Shown here: positions 17,834 through 26,665 of the stretch, one piece after another
Position numbering within the stretch: the stretch's first letter is position 1
How the letters are laid out: every line of letters begins with the position of its first letter
Assembly: GCF_900105925.1 (NCBI RefSeq)
Contig: NZ_LT629791.1
Span: 806,001-870,000, forward strand
Direction: 5' to 3'
Origin: Jiangella alkaliphila
GTDB lineage: Bacteria; Actinomycetota; Actinomycetes; Jiangellales; Jiangellaceae
DNA: 64,000 bases
Notes under the pieces: generated by a model
The model's input: the letters and a program-made list of their open reading frames with translations, nothing else
The model's database searches: none
Told to the model about the DNA's origin: nothing
Position numbers and translations under genes: made by a program

Positions 17834-18529
17834 TCACGGGGCGGTAGCGATGATCCAGACTACGGCGGCGGAGATGTGCGGCCTTCGTTCGACGTCGATG
17901 TCGACGAAGCCGGCGGACTGGAGCCAGTGCGTCGCCTCTGTGGTGGTGGGGAGGCGGTAGATCGCCGGGTCGAATCGGGCCGGGAGGGGGTGTTCGCCGG
18001 CGGGGAATGCCAGGACGAGGCTGCCGCCGGGCTGCAGAGTTCGGGCGATCTCGGCCAGCGTGGCGGCCGGGTCGGGCCAGAAGTAGATGTTGTGCACGGC
18101 GAGCACGGCGTCGAGGCTGTCGTCGGGTAGTGGGAGGTGGATGCCGTCACCTCGGTGCAGGCTCAGGCGGCCGGCGGCGATCAGGTCGGCGTTGCGGCGC
18201 GCGGCCGCTTCCTCCATGATCGTGGACACCTCGACCCCGATGACCTGCGCACCGGCGGCGGCGAGCCGGCCGAGGGTTCGGCCGGGACCGAAGCCGATCT
18301 CGCAGATGCGCTCTCCGGGCGCCGGACCTAGCAGCTCCACGGCCACGTCGTTCACGGCGGCGGATTCGTTGACCCAGATCCTTCCAAGCAACCGTCCGAC
18401 CACGCCGTGCGGCCTGGCCGCTTGCCGGGACAGGTATCGCCCGACAGGGCCGATGGCAGCGGCGCCCATCCGTCGATGCCAGGGTGGTCTGCGGACACTC
18501 GGGTTGGGACAGGTGCGGCGCAGCATCAT
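17834..18529 (-). CDS. SAM-dependent class I methyltransferase
   Basis: A 231-residue protein with the SAM-binding motif ICEIGFGPGRTLGRLAAAG, acidic end of strand 2 (VIGVEVS), motif LSLHRGDGIHLPLPDDSLD and LQPGGSLVLAF, typical of Methyltransf_11. ATG 18529 follows GGAGGG at 5 nt; a second ATG is next to it. It lies 29 bp after a TetR gene on the same strand, so the two form an operon. Such TetR-methyltransferase pairs often respond to small toxic molecules, but the substrate is unknown. Confidence 0.85.
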   Translation of the reverse strand: MMLRRTCPNPSVRRPPWHRRMGAAAIGPVGRYLSRQAARPHGVVGRLLGRIWVNESAAVNDVAVELLGPAPGERICEIGFGPGRTLGRLAAAGAQVIGVEVSTIMEEAAARRNADLIAAGRLSLHRGDGIHLPLPDDSLDAVLAVHNIYFWPDPAATLAEIARTLQPGGSLVLAFPAGEHPLPARFDPAIYRLPTTTEATHWLQSAGFVDIDVERRPHISAAVVWIIATAP

Positions 18530-18558
18530 GCGGCCCTCCGGTCGATTCAGAGATGGAC

Positions 18559-19320
18559 TCAGGGTTGGTCGGCGGATGGTGTGGTGGCCCGCACGATCAG
18601 TTCGGCGAGGGTCGCGGCGACGGCCCCGTCGTCGATACCGGGGGCTTGGTCGGCGCCTGCTCTGTTGCCGGCGAGCGGGTCGGGTGCCGGGTCGAAATGG
18701 CAGTGCACCGCCCACAACGCGCACAGCTCGACGATGGTGCGGGCGACCAACGGCGCCGGGCCGGGCAGGGTCACCGTGCCCGCTTGCTGACGGCGCACGA
18801 GATACTCCTCGACACCGGCGACATTGGCCCGCCGTCCGGTGCCGAACCACACCTGCGCCAGATCGGGCAGTTCCGGGGCGCAGCGGTCGACGAGTTTGAT
18901 GGCCATGCGGTGGCGGGCGAGCCGGGCGTACAGGTCAGTCACGATGCCGGCGAGCTCGGCGCTGCGATCCGCCGGTGTCGCGGACGGAGGCAGCGGCTCG
19001 GCCAGCGCCCGCGACAGCTGCATGTCGGCGACCTCGGACGCCAACCGGCCCGCCACGAGCGCGGCGGTCTCCCCGTCCGCTGCGACCGGTACCGGGAGCT
19101 CAGCCGGCGTCGGCAGCGGCTCGCGACCGTCGGCGTACCGGACCGTGGCCGCGAACAATGCCGCCTTCCCCTGGGCATAGCCGTACAGGGTGCCCTTACC
19201 CAAACCGAGAGCGTTGGCCACGTCCTGAAGCTGAGCACGCTGGTAGCCATGCGTGATGAACACCCGTGCCGCCGCGGCGATCACCGCTGCGAACCGGTCC
19301 GAGGGGATTGTCCGCGCCAT
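18559..19320 (-). CDS. TetR family transcriptional regulator
   Basis: A 253-residue protein. The N-terminal helix-turn-helix reads VIAAAARVFITHGYQRAQLQ then VANALGLGKGTLYGYAQGKAALF. The C-terminal ligand domain is unrecognised. A perfect palindrome lies 17 bp upstream of its start and probably acts as its own operator. The methyltransferase gene downstream is likely under the same control. Confidence 0.88.
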   Translation of the reverse strand: MARTIPSDRFAAVIAAAARVFITHGYQRAQLQDVANALGLGKGTLYGYAQGKAALFAATVRYADGREPLPTPAELPVPVAADGETAALVAGRLASEVADMQLSRALAEPLPPSATPADRSAELAGIVTDLYARLARHRMAIKLVDRCAPELPDLAQVWFGTGRRANVAGVEEYLVRRQQAGTVTLPGPAPLVARTIVELCALWAVHCHFDPAPDPLAGNRAGADQAPGIDDGAVAATLAELIVRATTPSADQP

Positions 19321-19336
19321 GGACCCACGCTATAAC

Positions 19337-19355
19337 TGACCGACCCAGTCGGTCA
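19337..19355. promoter_or_regulatory. TetR operator palindrome
   Basis: TGACCGAC-CCA-GTCGGTCA is a perfect 8-bp inverted repeat with a 3-bp centre, 17 bp upstream of the TetR start. The GACCGAC/GTCGGTC arms are a frequent form of TetR operators in actinobacteria. Confidence 0.75.
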
Positions 19356-19404
19356 ACTATTCTTGGCCATCGCGCTCGCATTGGCGTTCACGCCTTCGAG
19401 GTCA

Positions 19405-19445
19405 CTCGAAATGCGTGCCGGTGGGTTCGAGTCCCACCCGGGCTA
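19405..19445 (+). other. tRNA 3'-half-like fragment (possible attachment-site remnant)
   Basis: GTGGG-TTCGAGT-CCCAC at 19421-19437 is a perfect T arm, followed by CCGGGCT and a discriminator-like A. This is the 3' end of a tRNA, but no matching 5' half (AGCCCGG) or complete cloverleaf precedes it. The stretch before it (GCGTGCCG) resembles the end of a class II variable arm. Such 3' halves are typical products of integrase recombination at tRNA genes. Confidence 0.5.
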
Positions 19446-19496
19446 TCGGCTTCAAGCCGCCACTCAGACGCGCCGATGCCGCGACAGTTCGGTGCA

Positions 19497-20090
19497 CTAC
19501 GCCTCGGTCGGCTCCGGTCGGTGTTGGGCGGCGGAGACGACGCCGCCGATGGCGCCCCGCACGCGGTCGGCCGCCGCGTCGATGTCGGGCCGGCCGGCGT
19601 CGAGCCAGGCGATGACGGCTTCGATGGCGACGACGGGTGCGAGCTTGGCCGCCCATCGCGCCCAGGCGGGATCGGGCACGAGAGCGGCGATCTGCTGGTG
19701 CGCGGCGGCGGTCATCCCGGTTCCGAACCGGTCGGCGAAGTCGCGGAACTCGGGCTCGCGGGGCACGTGCTGGAACAGCAGCCGGAAGCCGTCGGGGTCG
19801 GCGGCCGCGCCGGCGATCAGGCCGTCCACGGCGGCGTCGGTGAAGCCGCCGGGCCGTTCCCCGACGGCGGCGCCGAGCCGCTCGCAGACCCGATCGAGGA
19901 CGGCGCGATAGAGATCGGTCTTGGACTCGAAGTGCCGATAGAGGATGGCGCGACTGATGCCCGCTTCGGCGGCGATCTCGTCCAGGCCGGTCGCCGCGAA
20001 GCCCTCCGTGGCGAACGCCCTGGTGGCGGCGGCGACGATCTGCTCGCGCCGCTCGGCCCGCGGTAGCCGAGGCTGCGCCGCAGTCTCCAT
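19497..20090 (-). CDS. TetR family transcriptional regulator
   Basis: A 197-residue TetR protein: helix-turn-helix REQIVAAATRAFATEGFAAT then GLDEIAAEAGISRAILYRHF, followed by ESKTDLYRAVLDRV. ATG 20090 is preferred over an upstream start because of the conserved N-terminus. It is divergent from a DrrAB-type exporter, with a near-perfect palindrome between them, so it probably represses that exporter until a ligand binds. Confidence 0.9.
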   Translation of the reverse strand: METAAQPRLPRAERREQIVAAATRAFATEGFAATGLDEIAAEAGISRAILYRHFESKTDLYRAVLDRVCERLGAAVGERPGGFTDAAVDGLIAGAAADPDGFRLLFQHVPREPEFRDFADRFGTGMTAAAHQQIAALVPDPAWARWAAKLAPVVAIEAVIAWLDAGRPDIDAAADRVRGAIGGVVSAAQHRPEPTEA

Positions 20091-20147
20091 GGGTGAAACC
20101 CACCTTCCCCTGAACCAGCAAGAACCCTCCACAGTTTACATCTCGAT

Positions 20148-20169
20148 ATGTACACGCTAGCGTCTACAT
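20148..20169. promoter_or_regulatory. Divergent TetR operator
   Basis: A 22-bp near-perfect palindrome: left arm ATGTACACGCT, right arm AGCGTCTACAT, one mismatched pair. It lies between the TetR and ABC ATPase starts, 58 bp and 28 bp away. The surrounding DNA is AT-rich for this genome, consistent with overlapping promoters. Confidence 0.72.
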
Positions 20170-20197
20170 TTAGAAGTCAACATCAAGGGAGGGACTG

Positions 20198-21154
20198 ATG
20201 ATCAACCCGATCGTCGAGGTGACCGGCCTGGCCAAGACGTTCCGTGGAGGTGTCCAGGCGCTGGATGGCCTGACGCTGTCGGTCGAGGGCAGGACTGTGC
20301 ATGGCCTGCTCGGTCCGAACGGCGCCGGTAAGACGACGTTGATCCGGGTGCTGTCGACGTTGCTCCCGCCGGATGCGGGCCGGGCCCGGGTCGCCGGGGT
20401 GGATGTGCTCGCCGATCCGGCGGCGGCGCGTGCCCGCATCGGCCTGGCCGGCCAGTCCGCCGCCGTCGACGACTACCTGACCGGCCGTGAGAACGTCGAG
20501 ATGGTCGGCCGGCTCTACGGGCTCACCGCGGCGGAGACCCGGCGGCGCGCCGGGGAGCTCCTCGACCGCATCCGGCTCGCCGATGCCGCCGATCGGCAGG
20601 TGAAGACCTACTCCGGCGGGATGCGCCGGCGCCTCGACCTGGCCGCCTCGCTGGTGGGCCGGCCGTCGGTGCTGCTGCTCGACGAGCCCACGACCGGACT
20701 GGACCCGGCCAGCCGCCGCGACCTGTGGGAGCTGATCCGGCTGCTGGTTCGCGACGGCACCACGGTGCTGCTGACCACGCAGTACCTCGAGGAGGCCGAC
20801 CAGCTGGCCGACCGCATCACCGTCATCGATGACGGTCGTGTGGTCAGCGACGGCACTCCGCAGCAGCTCAAGGCCACGGTCGGCGCGGCGACGGTGCAGA
20901 TCACCGTCGATCCGGCCGACCGGTCCCGCGCCCTCCACGAGCTGAGCGACCTCGACGCCCGGCCAGGCGAAAACGCACCCGACACCGTCGTCCTGCCTGC
21001 CCCCGACGGCACCCGCACGCTCTGGCGCGTGCTCCAGGTCCTGGACGCCGCCGGCATCGACGCCATCGATGTCGCCCTGCGCAGGCCCACGCTCGACGAC
21101 GTCTTCCTGTCACTGACCGGGCACCGGACCACTACCCCAGGAAGGGCCGCCTGA
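20198..21154 (+). CDS. ABC transporter ATP-binding protein, DrrA-like
   Basis: A 318-residue ATPase: Walker A GPNGAGKTT, signature YSGGMRRRL, Walker B LLLDEPTTGLD, H loop LTTQYLEEAD, and the C-terminal LRRPTLDDVFLSLTG. ATG follows AGGGAGG. Its stop overlaps the permease start (TGATG). With the permease it makes a drug exporter, controlled by the divergent TetR protein. Confidence 0.92.
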   Translation: MINPIVEVTGLAKTFRGGVQALDGLTLSVEGRTVHGLLGPNGAGKTTLIRVLSTLLPPDAGRARVAGVDVLADPAAARARIGLAGQSAAVDDYLTGRENVEMVGRLYGLTAAETRRRAGELLDRIRLADAADRQVKTYSGGMRRRLDLAASLVGRPSVLLLDEPTTGLDPASRRDLWELIRLLVRDGTTVLLTTQYLEEADQLADRITVIDDGRVVSDGTPQQLKATVGAATVQITVDPADRSRALHELSDLDARPGENAPDTVVLPAPDGTRTLWRVLQVLDAAGIDAIDVALRRPTLDDVFLSLTGHRTTTPGRAA

Positions 21155-21990
21155 TGACCACCGCCACCGCTCCCCTGGTCCGGCCGCGCGGCACCCGCCG
21201 CACAGTCGCCGACATCTGGACCGTCACCCGGCGCAACCTGCGGCACACCGTCCGGCTCCCCGGCGTCCTGGTCCTGTCCGCCACCATGCCTGTGATCTTC
21301 ATCCTGATGTTCACCTTCGTGTTCGGCGGCGCCATCGAGGGCGTGCTCCCCGCGGCGGCCGCCGGCGAATACGTCAACTGGCTCGTCCCCGGCCTGATCG
21401 CCCAGTTCGCCCTCTTCGGCGGCGCCGCCACCGCCGCCGGCCTGGCCGACGACCTCACCTCCGGCACAGTCGACCGGTTCCGGTCCCTGCCGATGAGCCG
21501 GCTCGCCGTCCTGGCAGGCCGCACGTTCTCCGACCTGTTCCGCTCCGCGGTCACCGTCACCTTGATGCTCGGCGTCGGCATCCTCATCGGGTTCCGCTGG
21601 CAGACCAGCCCCGCCGGGCTGATCGCCGGCATCGGCGTCGCGCTCGCGTTCAGCTACGGCATGTCATGGCTCATGGCCCTGGTCGGGCTCGTGGTCCGAT
21701 CCGCCGAAGCGGTCCAGGCCGCGGTCTACATAGTCGTGTTCCCGCTGGGCTTCACCAGCGCCGTCTTCGTCCCCGCCGAGACCATGCCGGGCTGGCTCGA
21801 ACCGTTCGCCACCCACCAGCCGGTTACCGTCGCCGCCGGCGCGCTTCGCGGGCTGATGCTGGGTGAGGGAGCCCTGCCACCTGGGCAGACTGTCGCGGGC
21901 CAGGTCACCCTCACCCTCCTCTGGGCCGCAGTCTTCACCGTTGTCTTCGCACCGCTCGCGGTGCGGGTGTTCAGCCGCACCAGCCGCTGA
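21154..21990 (+). CDS. ABC-2 type permease, DrrB-like
   Basis: A 278-residue membrane protein with FVFGGAIEG, EYVNWLVPGLIAQFALFGGA, RFRSLPMSRLAVLAGR and the late SAVFVPAETMPGWLEPFA, all DrrB family landmarks; about six spans. It is closely related to the permease at 3958-4764, so the window holds two paralogous DrrAB pairs. Confidence 0.9.
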   Translation: MTTATAPLVRPRGTRRTVADIWTVTRRNLRHTVRLPGVLVLSATMPVIFILMFTFVFGGAIEGVLPAAAAGEYVNWLVPGLIAQFALFGGAATAAGLADDLTSGTVDRFRSLPMSRLAVLAGRTFSDLFRSAVTVTLMLGVGILIGFRWQTSPAGLIAGIGVALAFSYGMSWLMALVGLVVRSAEAVQAAVYIVVFPLGFTSAVFVPAETMPGWLEPFATHQPVTVAAGALRGLMLGEGALPPGQTVAGQVTLTLLWAAVFTVVFAPLAVRVFSRTSR

Positions 21991-21993
21991 TCC

Positions 21994-23418
21994 TTACGCG
22001 TTCCCCTCCTGGACCAGCTCGGCGCCATGTGCGGCGGCAAAGTCGGCCGGGCCGCCGTCGAGGACCGTCAGGCCGGTGTGGCCGGCACGCTCGAGGATGC
22101 TCGCCGCGGTCATCGCCCGCTCGCCGTGACCACACGCCACGACCGCACCCGCCGGCACATCATCGGCCACATCGGCGAGCTGGCCGAGCTCGACATTGAG
22201 AGCACCGGCGACGCGGCCATCGCGGTACTCGGTCTGCTGCCGCACGTCGAGGTAGGGCCCGGACGGGGCACGGTCCGCAGTCACGAACGCGGTGGTGCGC
22301 TGGGGCCGGCCGGCCGCCAGCCAGGCCGGGATGCCACCGACGAGCCGGCCTGCCAGCCGCTCGTAGCCGATCTTGTACGCCTGCCAGACGATCTCGCCGA
22401 CGTCCTGGTCGTCGCCGGACACGAAGACGAGCGGGGCATCGTCGGGCAGGAGCCAGCCCAGCCAGGTCCCGAACTGCGAGCGCATCGGAATGGAGACCGC
22501 ACCGGGGATGTGGCCGGCTGCGTAGTCGACCGCGGGCCGCACATCGATCACGTAGCCGCCGCCGTCGATCAGCGTCACGACCTGGTCGACAGTGAGCGCC
22601 GTCATCAGCGGGGCGGCGGTGACGACGGCCGGGCCGCGCCGGTTGCGCTCGGTGAGCCGGTCGAAGTAGGCCGGGTACGACCCCAGGCGGTCCAGCAGCT
22701 CGCGGACGAACGTGTCCTCATCCGGCGCGGCGAGCAGTGGGTTGTCGCGCCGCTGTGCGCCGACGGTTGTGGTGCGCTCCGCACCGGACGGGGCGGAGCA
22801 GAATGAACCCGCACCATGGGTAGGCCATACCGCGGTCTCGTCCGGCAGGCTGGCCAGCCTCTTCAGCGACCGGTATTGGGCGCGAGCGAGCTCCTCGGTG
22901 CGGTCGGCGCCCAGCAGGTCGGTTCGGGCGGCGGAATCGACGATCAGCGAGCCGCCCGTGAACACACCGAGCGCACGGGTTCCGTCCAGCAGCAGGAACG
23001 CCAGGTGCTCGTCGGTGTGCCCGGGCGTGGCCAGCGTCTGCAGCCGCAGCCCGCCGAGATCCACTTCGTCGCCGTCGGCGAGAGGTGTGTGAGCGAAGGC
23101 GCGCCGCCCGGCCGCCGACGCCAGCGCGGTGGCGCCCTGGTCGTGGGCGAGCTGGACGGCGCCGGAGAGGAAGTCGGCGTGCAGGTGCGTGTCGGCGGCG
23201 AACGCCACAGTCAGGCCTCGCCGCCCTGCGGTCGCGTAGAGGGCGCGCAGGTCCCGGCTGGCGTTCACCGCCAATGCACGTCCGTCGCCCAGGTCGAGGA
23301 CATAGGCGCTGTTACCCAATCCTTCGTCGACCAGCGGGATCAGGTGTTCCTCGGCGAAGCCCACGACGGTGCTCCAGGTCTCTGAGACGGCGCTGCGGCG
23401 TGTGGTGCGGCGTTCCAC
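21994..23418 (-). CDS. Metallo-beta-lactamase fold hydrolase with two rhodanese domains
   Basis: A 474-residue protein. The N-terminal ~230 residues are an MBL domain with the metal motif THLHADFLSG, a later PGHTDEH and a WPTHGAGSF histidine, resembling persulfide dioxygenases. Two rhodanese domains follow: the first (near residues 275-370) has SGDD where the catalytic Cys should be and is probably inactive; the second keeps Cys in VVACGHGERAM. Likely role is oxidation or transfer of sulfane sulfur. It is divergent from an ArsR-rhodanese fusion gene 39 bp away, which probably regulates it. Confidence 0.85.
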   Translation of the reverse strand: MERRTTRRSAVSETWSTVVGFAEEHLIPLVDEGLGNSAYVLDLGDGRALAVNASRDLRALYATAGRRGLTVAFAADTHLHADFLSGAVQLAHDQGATALASAAGRRAFAHTPLADGDEVDLGGLRLQTLATPGHTDEHLAFLLLDGTRALGVFTGGSLIVDSAARTDLLGADRTEELARAQYRSLKRLASLPDETAVWPTHGAGSFCSAPSGAERTTTVGAQRRDNPLLAAPDEDTFVRELLDRLGSYPAYFDRLTERNRRGPAVVTAAPLMTALTVDQVVTLIDGGGYVIDVRPAVDYAAGHIPGAVSIPMRSQFGTWLGWLLPDDAPLVFVSGDDQDVGEIVWQAYKIGYERLAGRLVGGIPAWLAAGRPQRTTAFVTADRAPSGPYLDVRQQTEYRDGRVAGALNVELGQLADVADDVPAGAVVACGHGERAMTAASILERAGHTGLTVLDGGPADFAAAHGAELVQEGNA

Positions 23419-23457
23419 ACGCTGTTATACGATACTCCACAGATTATTGGAGGATTT

Positions 23458-24135
23458 GTGGCGGCGACCATCCGAGCACTGGCGAAGACCGAGCTGTACG
23501 AGGCGTTCGCGGCCAGCGGCAAAGCGCTGGCCAGCGGAAAACGACTGGAACTACTCGACCTGCTGGCGCAGGGCGAGCGCACCGTGGACGGGCTGGCGAA
23601 GGTGGCCGGGCTGAACCTGACGACGGCGTCGGCTCACCTGCAGACCCTCAAGCAGGCCGGGTTCGTCGCCACCCGCCGCGACGGCGTGCGCATCTTCTAC
23701 CGGCTCGCCGGCGACGACGTCGCCCAGTTGTTCGCGCTGCTGCGCAAGGTCGCGGAGCACCATCAGGCCGCCGTCCCCGCCGCCCGCGATGCCTACCTCG
23801 GCGGTCCCGGCACCGCAGAACTCAGCCGCGACGAGCTGCGGGCCCGGGTCGCGGCCGCTGACGTCGTCCTGCTCGACGTGCGCCCGGTGGAGGAGTACCT
23901 GGCCGGGCACATCCCCGGCGCGATCTCCATCCCGGTCGACCAGCTCGCGGAGCGGATCACCGAGCTACCGGAGCACGCCGAGACGGTCGTGTACTGCCGA
24001 GGCGAATACTGCGTGCTCGCCCACGACGCCGTCCGCCTACTGACCGCGAACGACCGGCGGGCGATCCGCCTCAACGACGGCATGCTGGAGTGGCGCCTCG
24101 CCGACCTGCCCGTCGACGACGGCGACCGCCCGTGA
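23458..24135 (+). CDS. ArsR-family regulator fused to a rhodanese domain
   Basis: A 225-residue protein. Residues ~20-95 form an ArsR winged helix (RLELLDLLAQGERTVDGLA ... TTASAHLQTLKQAGFV). Residues ~120-220 form a rhodanese domain with active-site Cys in VVYCRGEYC. GTG 23458 follows GGAGGA. Such fusions are likely sensors of persulfide or sulfane sulfur that repress nearby sulfur genes. It is divergent from the MBL-rhodanese gene and overlaps the first MFS gene. Confidence 0.9.
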   Translation: MAATIRALAKTELYEAFAASGKALASGKRLELLDLLAQGERTVDGLAKVAGLNLTTASAHLQTLKQAGFVATRRDGVRIFYRLAGDDVAQLFALLRKVAEHHQAAVPAARDAYLGGPGTAELSRDELRARVAAADVVLLDVRPVEEYLAGHIPGAISIPVDQLAERITELPEHAETVVYCRGEYCVLAHDAVRLLTANDRRAIRLNDGMLEWRLADLPVDDGDRP

Positions 24136-25400
24136 CTGCGCCGGACACCGCCGTCGCGCTCGACGAGGCCGAGCGGCAGCGGGTACAGCGGCGCACCCTG
24201 ACCGTCGTCGTCGTCAGCCAAGTCCTCGGCGGCGCCGGCCTGGCCGCCGGGGTCACCGTCGGGGCGCTGCTGGCGCAGAAGATGCTCGGCTCCGACGGCG
24301 TCGCAGGGCTGCCGACCGCGCTGTTCACGCTCGGCTCCGCGCTCGCCGCGTACCTTGTCGGACGGTTCACCCAGCGGTGGGGCCGACGAATCGGCCTCGG
24401 CGCCGGGTTCGCCGCCGGCGGCGCCGGCGCGTCCGGCGTGGTCATCGCCGCTGCCACCGACAACGTGCCGCTGCTGTTCGCCGCGCTGTTCGTCTACGGC
24501 GCCGGCACCGCGACCAACCTGCAGGCCCGCTACGCCGGCACCGACCTCGCGCCGCCCGCGCGGCGCGGCACAGCGATCAGCGTCGCGATGGTCTCCACCA
24601 CACTCGGCGCCGTCGCCGGCCCGAACCTCGTCGAACCACTGGGCGACCTCGCCACCGGTCTGGGCATCCCCGCGCTGGCCGGGCCGTTCCTGCTGGCCGC
24701 CGTCGCCTACTCCGCGGCCGGCGCCGCGCTGTTCGCCCTGCTGCGCCCCGACCCGTTTCTGCTCGCCCGCCGACAAGCGGCGGCAGAACCCGTCGACGCG
24801 CCCGCCGCTAGTACCGGGCCGCGACCCGGCGGCGCCGCCTACGTCGGCGCGACGATCATGGTGCTGACCCAGATCTCCATGGTCGCCATCATGACGATGA
24901 CCCCGGTGCACATGCGCGCGCACCACCACGGCCTCGGCGAGGTCGGCCTCGTCATCGGCATCCATATCGGCGCGATGTTCCTGCCGTCACTGGTCACCGG
25001 CATGCTCGTGGACCGGATCGGACGCACACCGATGGCCGTCGCGTCCGGCCTGACCCTGCTGCTCGCCGGGGTGACCGCTGCGGCCGCGCCCGGCGACTCG
25101 CTCGGCCTGCTGATCGTCGCGCTCGCGCTGCTCGGACTCGGCTGGAACTTCGGGCTGATCGCCGGGACCGCCCTGGTCGTCGACGCCACCGTGCCGGCAA
25201 ACAGAGCCCGCACCCAGGGCGCCACCGACGTGCTCGTTGCACTGGCCGGCGCCGGCGGCGGCGCCATATCCGGCGTGGTCATGTCCGCCTCGGACTACGC
25301 GACACTGTCCCTCGGCGGCGGCGCGCTCGCGCTGGTCCTCATCCCGGTACTGTTCTGGGCCCACCGCGACCAGCGCACACCAGCCCCGGCTGCCGGATGA
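24132..25400 (+). CDS. MFS transporter, first of a pair
   Basis: A 422-residue protein with about 12 membrane spans and the MFS loop motif VGRFTQRWGRRIGLG between helices 2 and 3, with a second MLVDRIGRTPMAV after helix 8. GTG 24132 overlaps the stop of the regulator gene (GTGA), so an upstream extension is dismissed. Context suggests export of a sulfur compound or metal-thiol; substrate unknown. Confidence 0.88.
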   Translation: MTAPDTAVALDEAERQRVQRRTLTVVVVSQVLGGAGLAAGVTVGALLAQKMLGSDGVAGLPTALFTLGSALAAYLVGRFTQRWGRRIGLGAGFAAGGAGASGVVIAAATDNVPLLFAALFVYGAGTATNLQARYAGTDLAPPARRGTAISVAMVSTTLGAVAGPNLVEPLGDLATGLGIPALAGPFLLAAVAYSAAGAALFALLRPDPFLLARRQAAAEPVDAPAASTGPRPGGAAYVGATIMVLTQISMVAIMTMTPVHMRAHHHGLGEVGLVIGIHIGAMFLPSLVTGMLVDRIGRTPMAVASGLTLLLAGVTAAAAPGDSLGLLIVALALLGLGWNFGLIAGTALVVDATVPANRARTQGATDVLVALAGAGGGAISGVVMSASDYATLSLGGGALALVLIPVLFWAHRDQRTPAPAAG

Positions 25401-26665
25401 CACGCCTACCCGCCCCGATACAGCTGGGCCTGCGCGAGAACGCCGCCCAGTTCACCCTCCTGGTCGCGGTCAACGCCCTGGTCGGCGGCATGGTCGGGCA
25501 ACAGCAGACAGTGCTGCCTCTGCTGGCCGAGACCGAGTTCGGTCTCACCGGGTACCCGTTCATCTTCGCCTACGTGGCCGCCTTCGGCGTCACCAAAGCC
25601 GCCACCAACTACGCCGCCGGCACCCTGGCCGACCGCTACGGCCGCAAACCCGTCCTCGTGATCGGCTGGCTCTTCGCGATCCCGATACCACTGCTCATCA
25701 TCTGGGCACCGGCCTGGGAATGGGTGATCGCCGCCAACATCCTCCTCGGCATCAACCAAGGCCTGACCTGGTCCACCACCGTCATGATGAAGATCGACCT
25801 CGTCGGGCCCCGCCAACGAGGCCTGGCCATGGGCCTGAACGAAGCCGCCGGATACGGAGCCGTCGCCGTCACCTCGGTGATCGCCGGACACCTCGCCGAA
25901 CAGCACGGCCTGCGCCCGGCCCCGTTCCTGCTCGGCCTCAGCTACGCCGCCCTCGCGCTGCTGCTCACCACCACATTCGTCCGCGAGACCCGCGACCACG
26001 TAGCACTCGAAGCCGCTTCCACCCCGCCATCGCCGGCCAGCAATCGGCAGATCTTCGCCGACGTCACCTGGCGCGAACCCGCCCTCTCCTCCGCCAGCCA
26101 AGCCGGCCTCGTCAACAACCTCAACTTCGGCCTGTCATGGGGCGTGTTCCCCCTCCTATTCGCCACCGGCGACCTCGACATCGCCCAGATCGGCATCCTC
26201 GTCGCGCTCTACCCCGCCGTATGGGGAGCAGGCCAGCTCGCCACCGGATGGCTATCCGATCGATGGGGCCGCAAACCCCTCATCAGCGGCGGCATGCTCC
26301 TCCAGGCCGCGTCGCTCGCGGTCATCGCGCTTGCCGCCGACCCCACCGGTTGGGCCGCCGGCACCGTTCTGCTCGGGCTCGGCACGGCGATGGTCTACCC
26401 CGCGCTACTCGCCGCCGTCGGCGACGTCGCCCACCCCGCCTGGCGCGGCCGCGCCATCGGCATCTACCGAGTCTGGCGCGACCTCGGCTACGCCGTCGGA
26501 GCCGTCCTGGGCGGCCTCGTCGCCGACGCCATCAATCTCACCGCGGCCGTCTGGACCGCCGCCGCATTGTCCCTGGCCTCTGGGCTCATCGTCGCCATCC
26601 GCATGTATGAAACCCACCCCCGCGCCGAGCTGCGGCCCGGCCATAAAGGATCGACCGGCACCTGA
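25397..26665 (+). CDS. MFS transporter, second of a pair
   Basis: A 422-residue protein with about 12 spans and MFS motifs LADRYGRKPVLVIG and LSDRWGRKPLISGG. It starts in the stop of the previous MFS gene (ATGA). The two transporters are not close copies of each other, so they may move different substrates of the same pathway. This is the last gene of the rhodanese-regulated operon. Confidence 0.9.
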   Translation: MTRLPAPIQLGLRENAAQFTLLVAVNALVGGMVGQQQTVLPLLAETEFGLTGYPFIFAYVAAFGVTKAATNYAAGTLADRYGRKPVLVIGWLFAIPIPLLIIWAPAWEWVIAANILLGINQGLTWSTTVMMKIDLVGPRQRGLAMGLNEAAGYGAVAVTSVIAGHLAEQHGLRPAPFLLGLSYAALALLLTTTFVRETRDHVALEAASTPPSPASNRQIFADVTWREPALSSASQAGLVNNLNFGLSWGVFPLLFATGDLDIAQIGILVALYPAVWGAGQLATGWLSDRWGRKPLISGGMLLQAASLAVIALAADPTGWAAGTVLLGLGTAMVYPALLAAVGDVAHPAWRGRAIGIYRVWRDLGYAVGAVLGGLVADAINLTAAVWTAAALSLASGLIVAIRMYETHPRAELRPGHKGSTGT

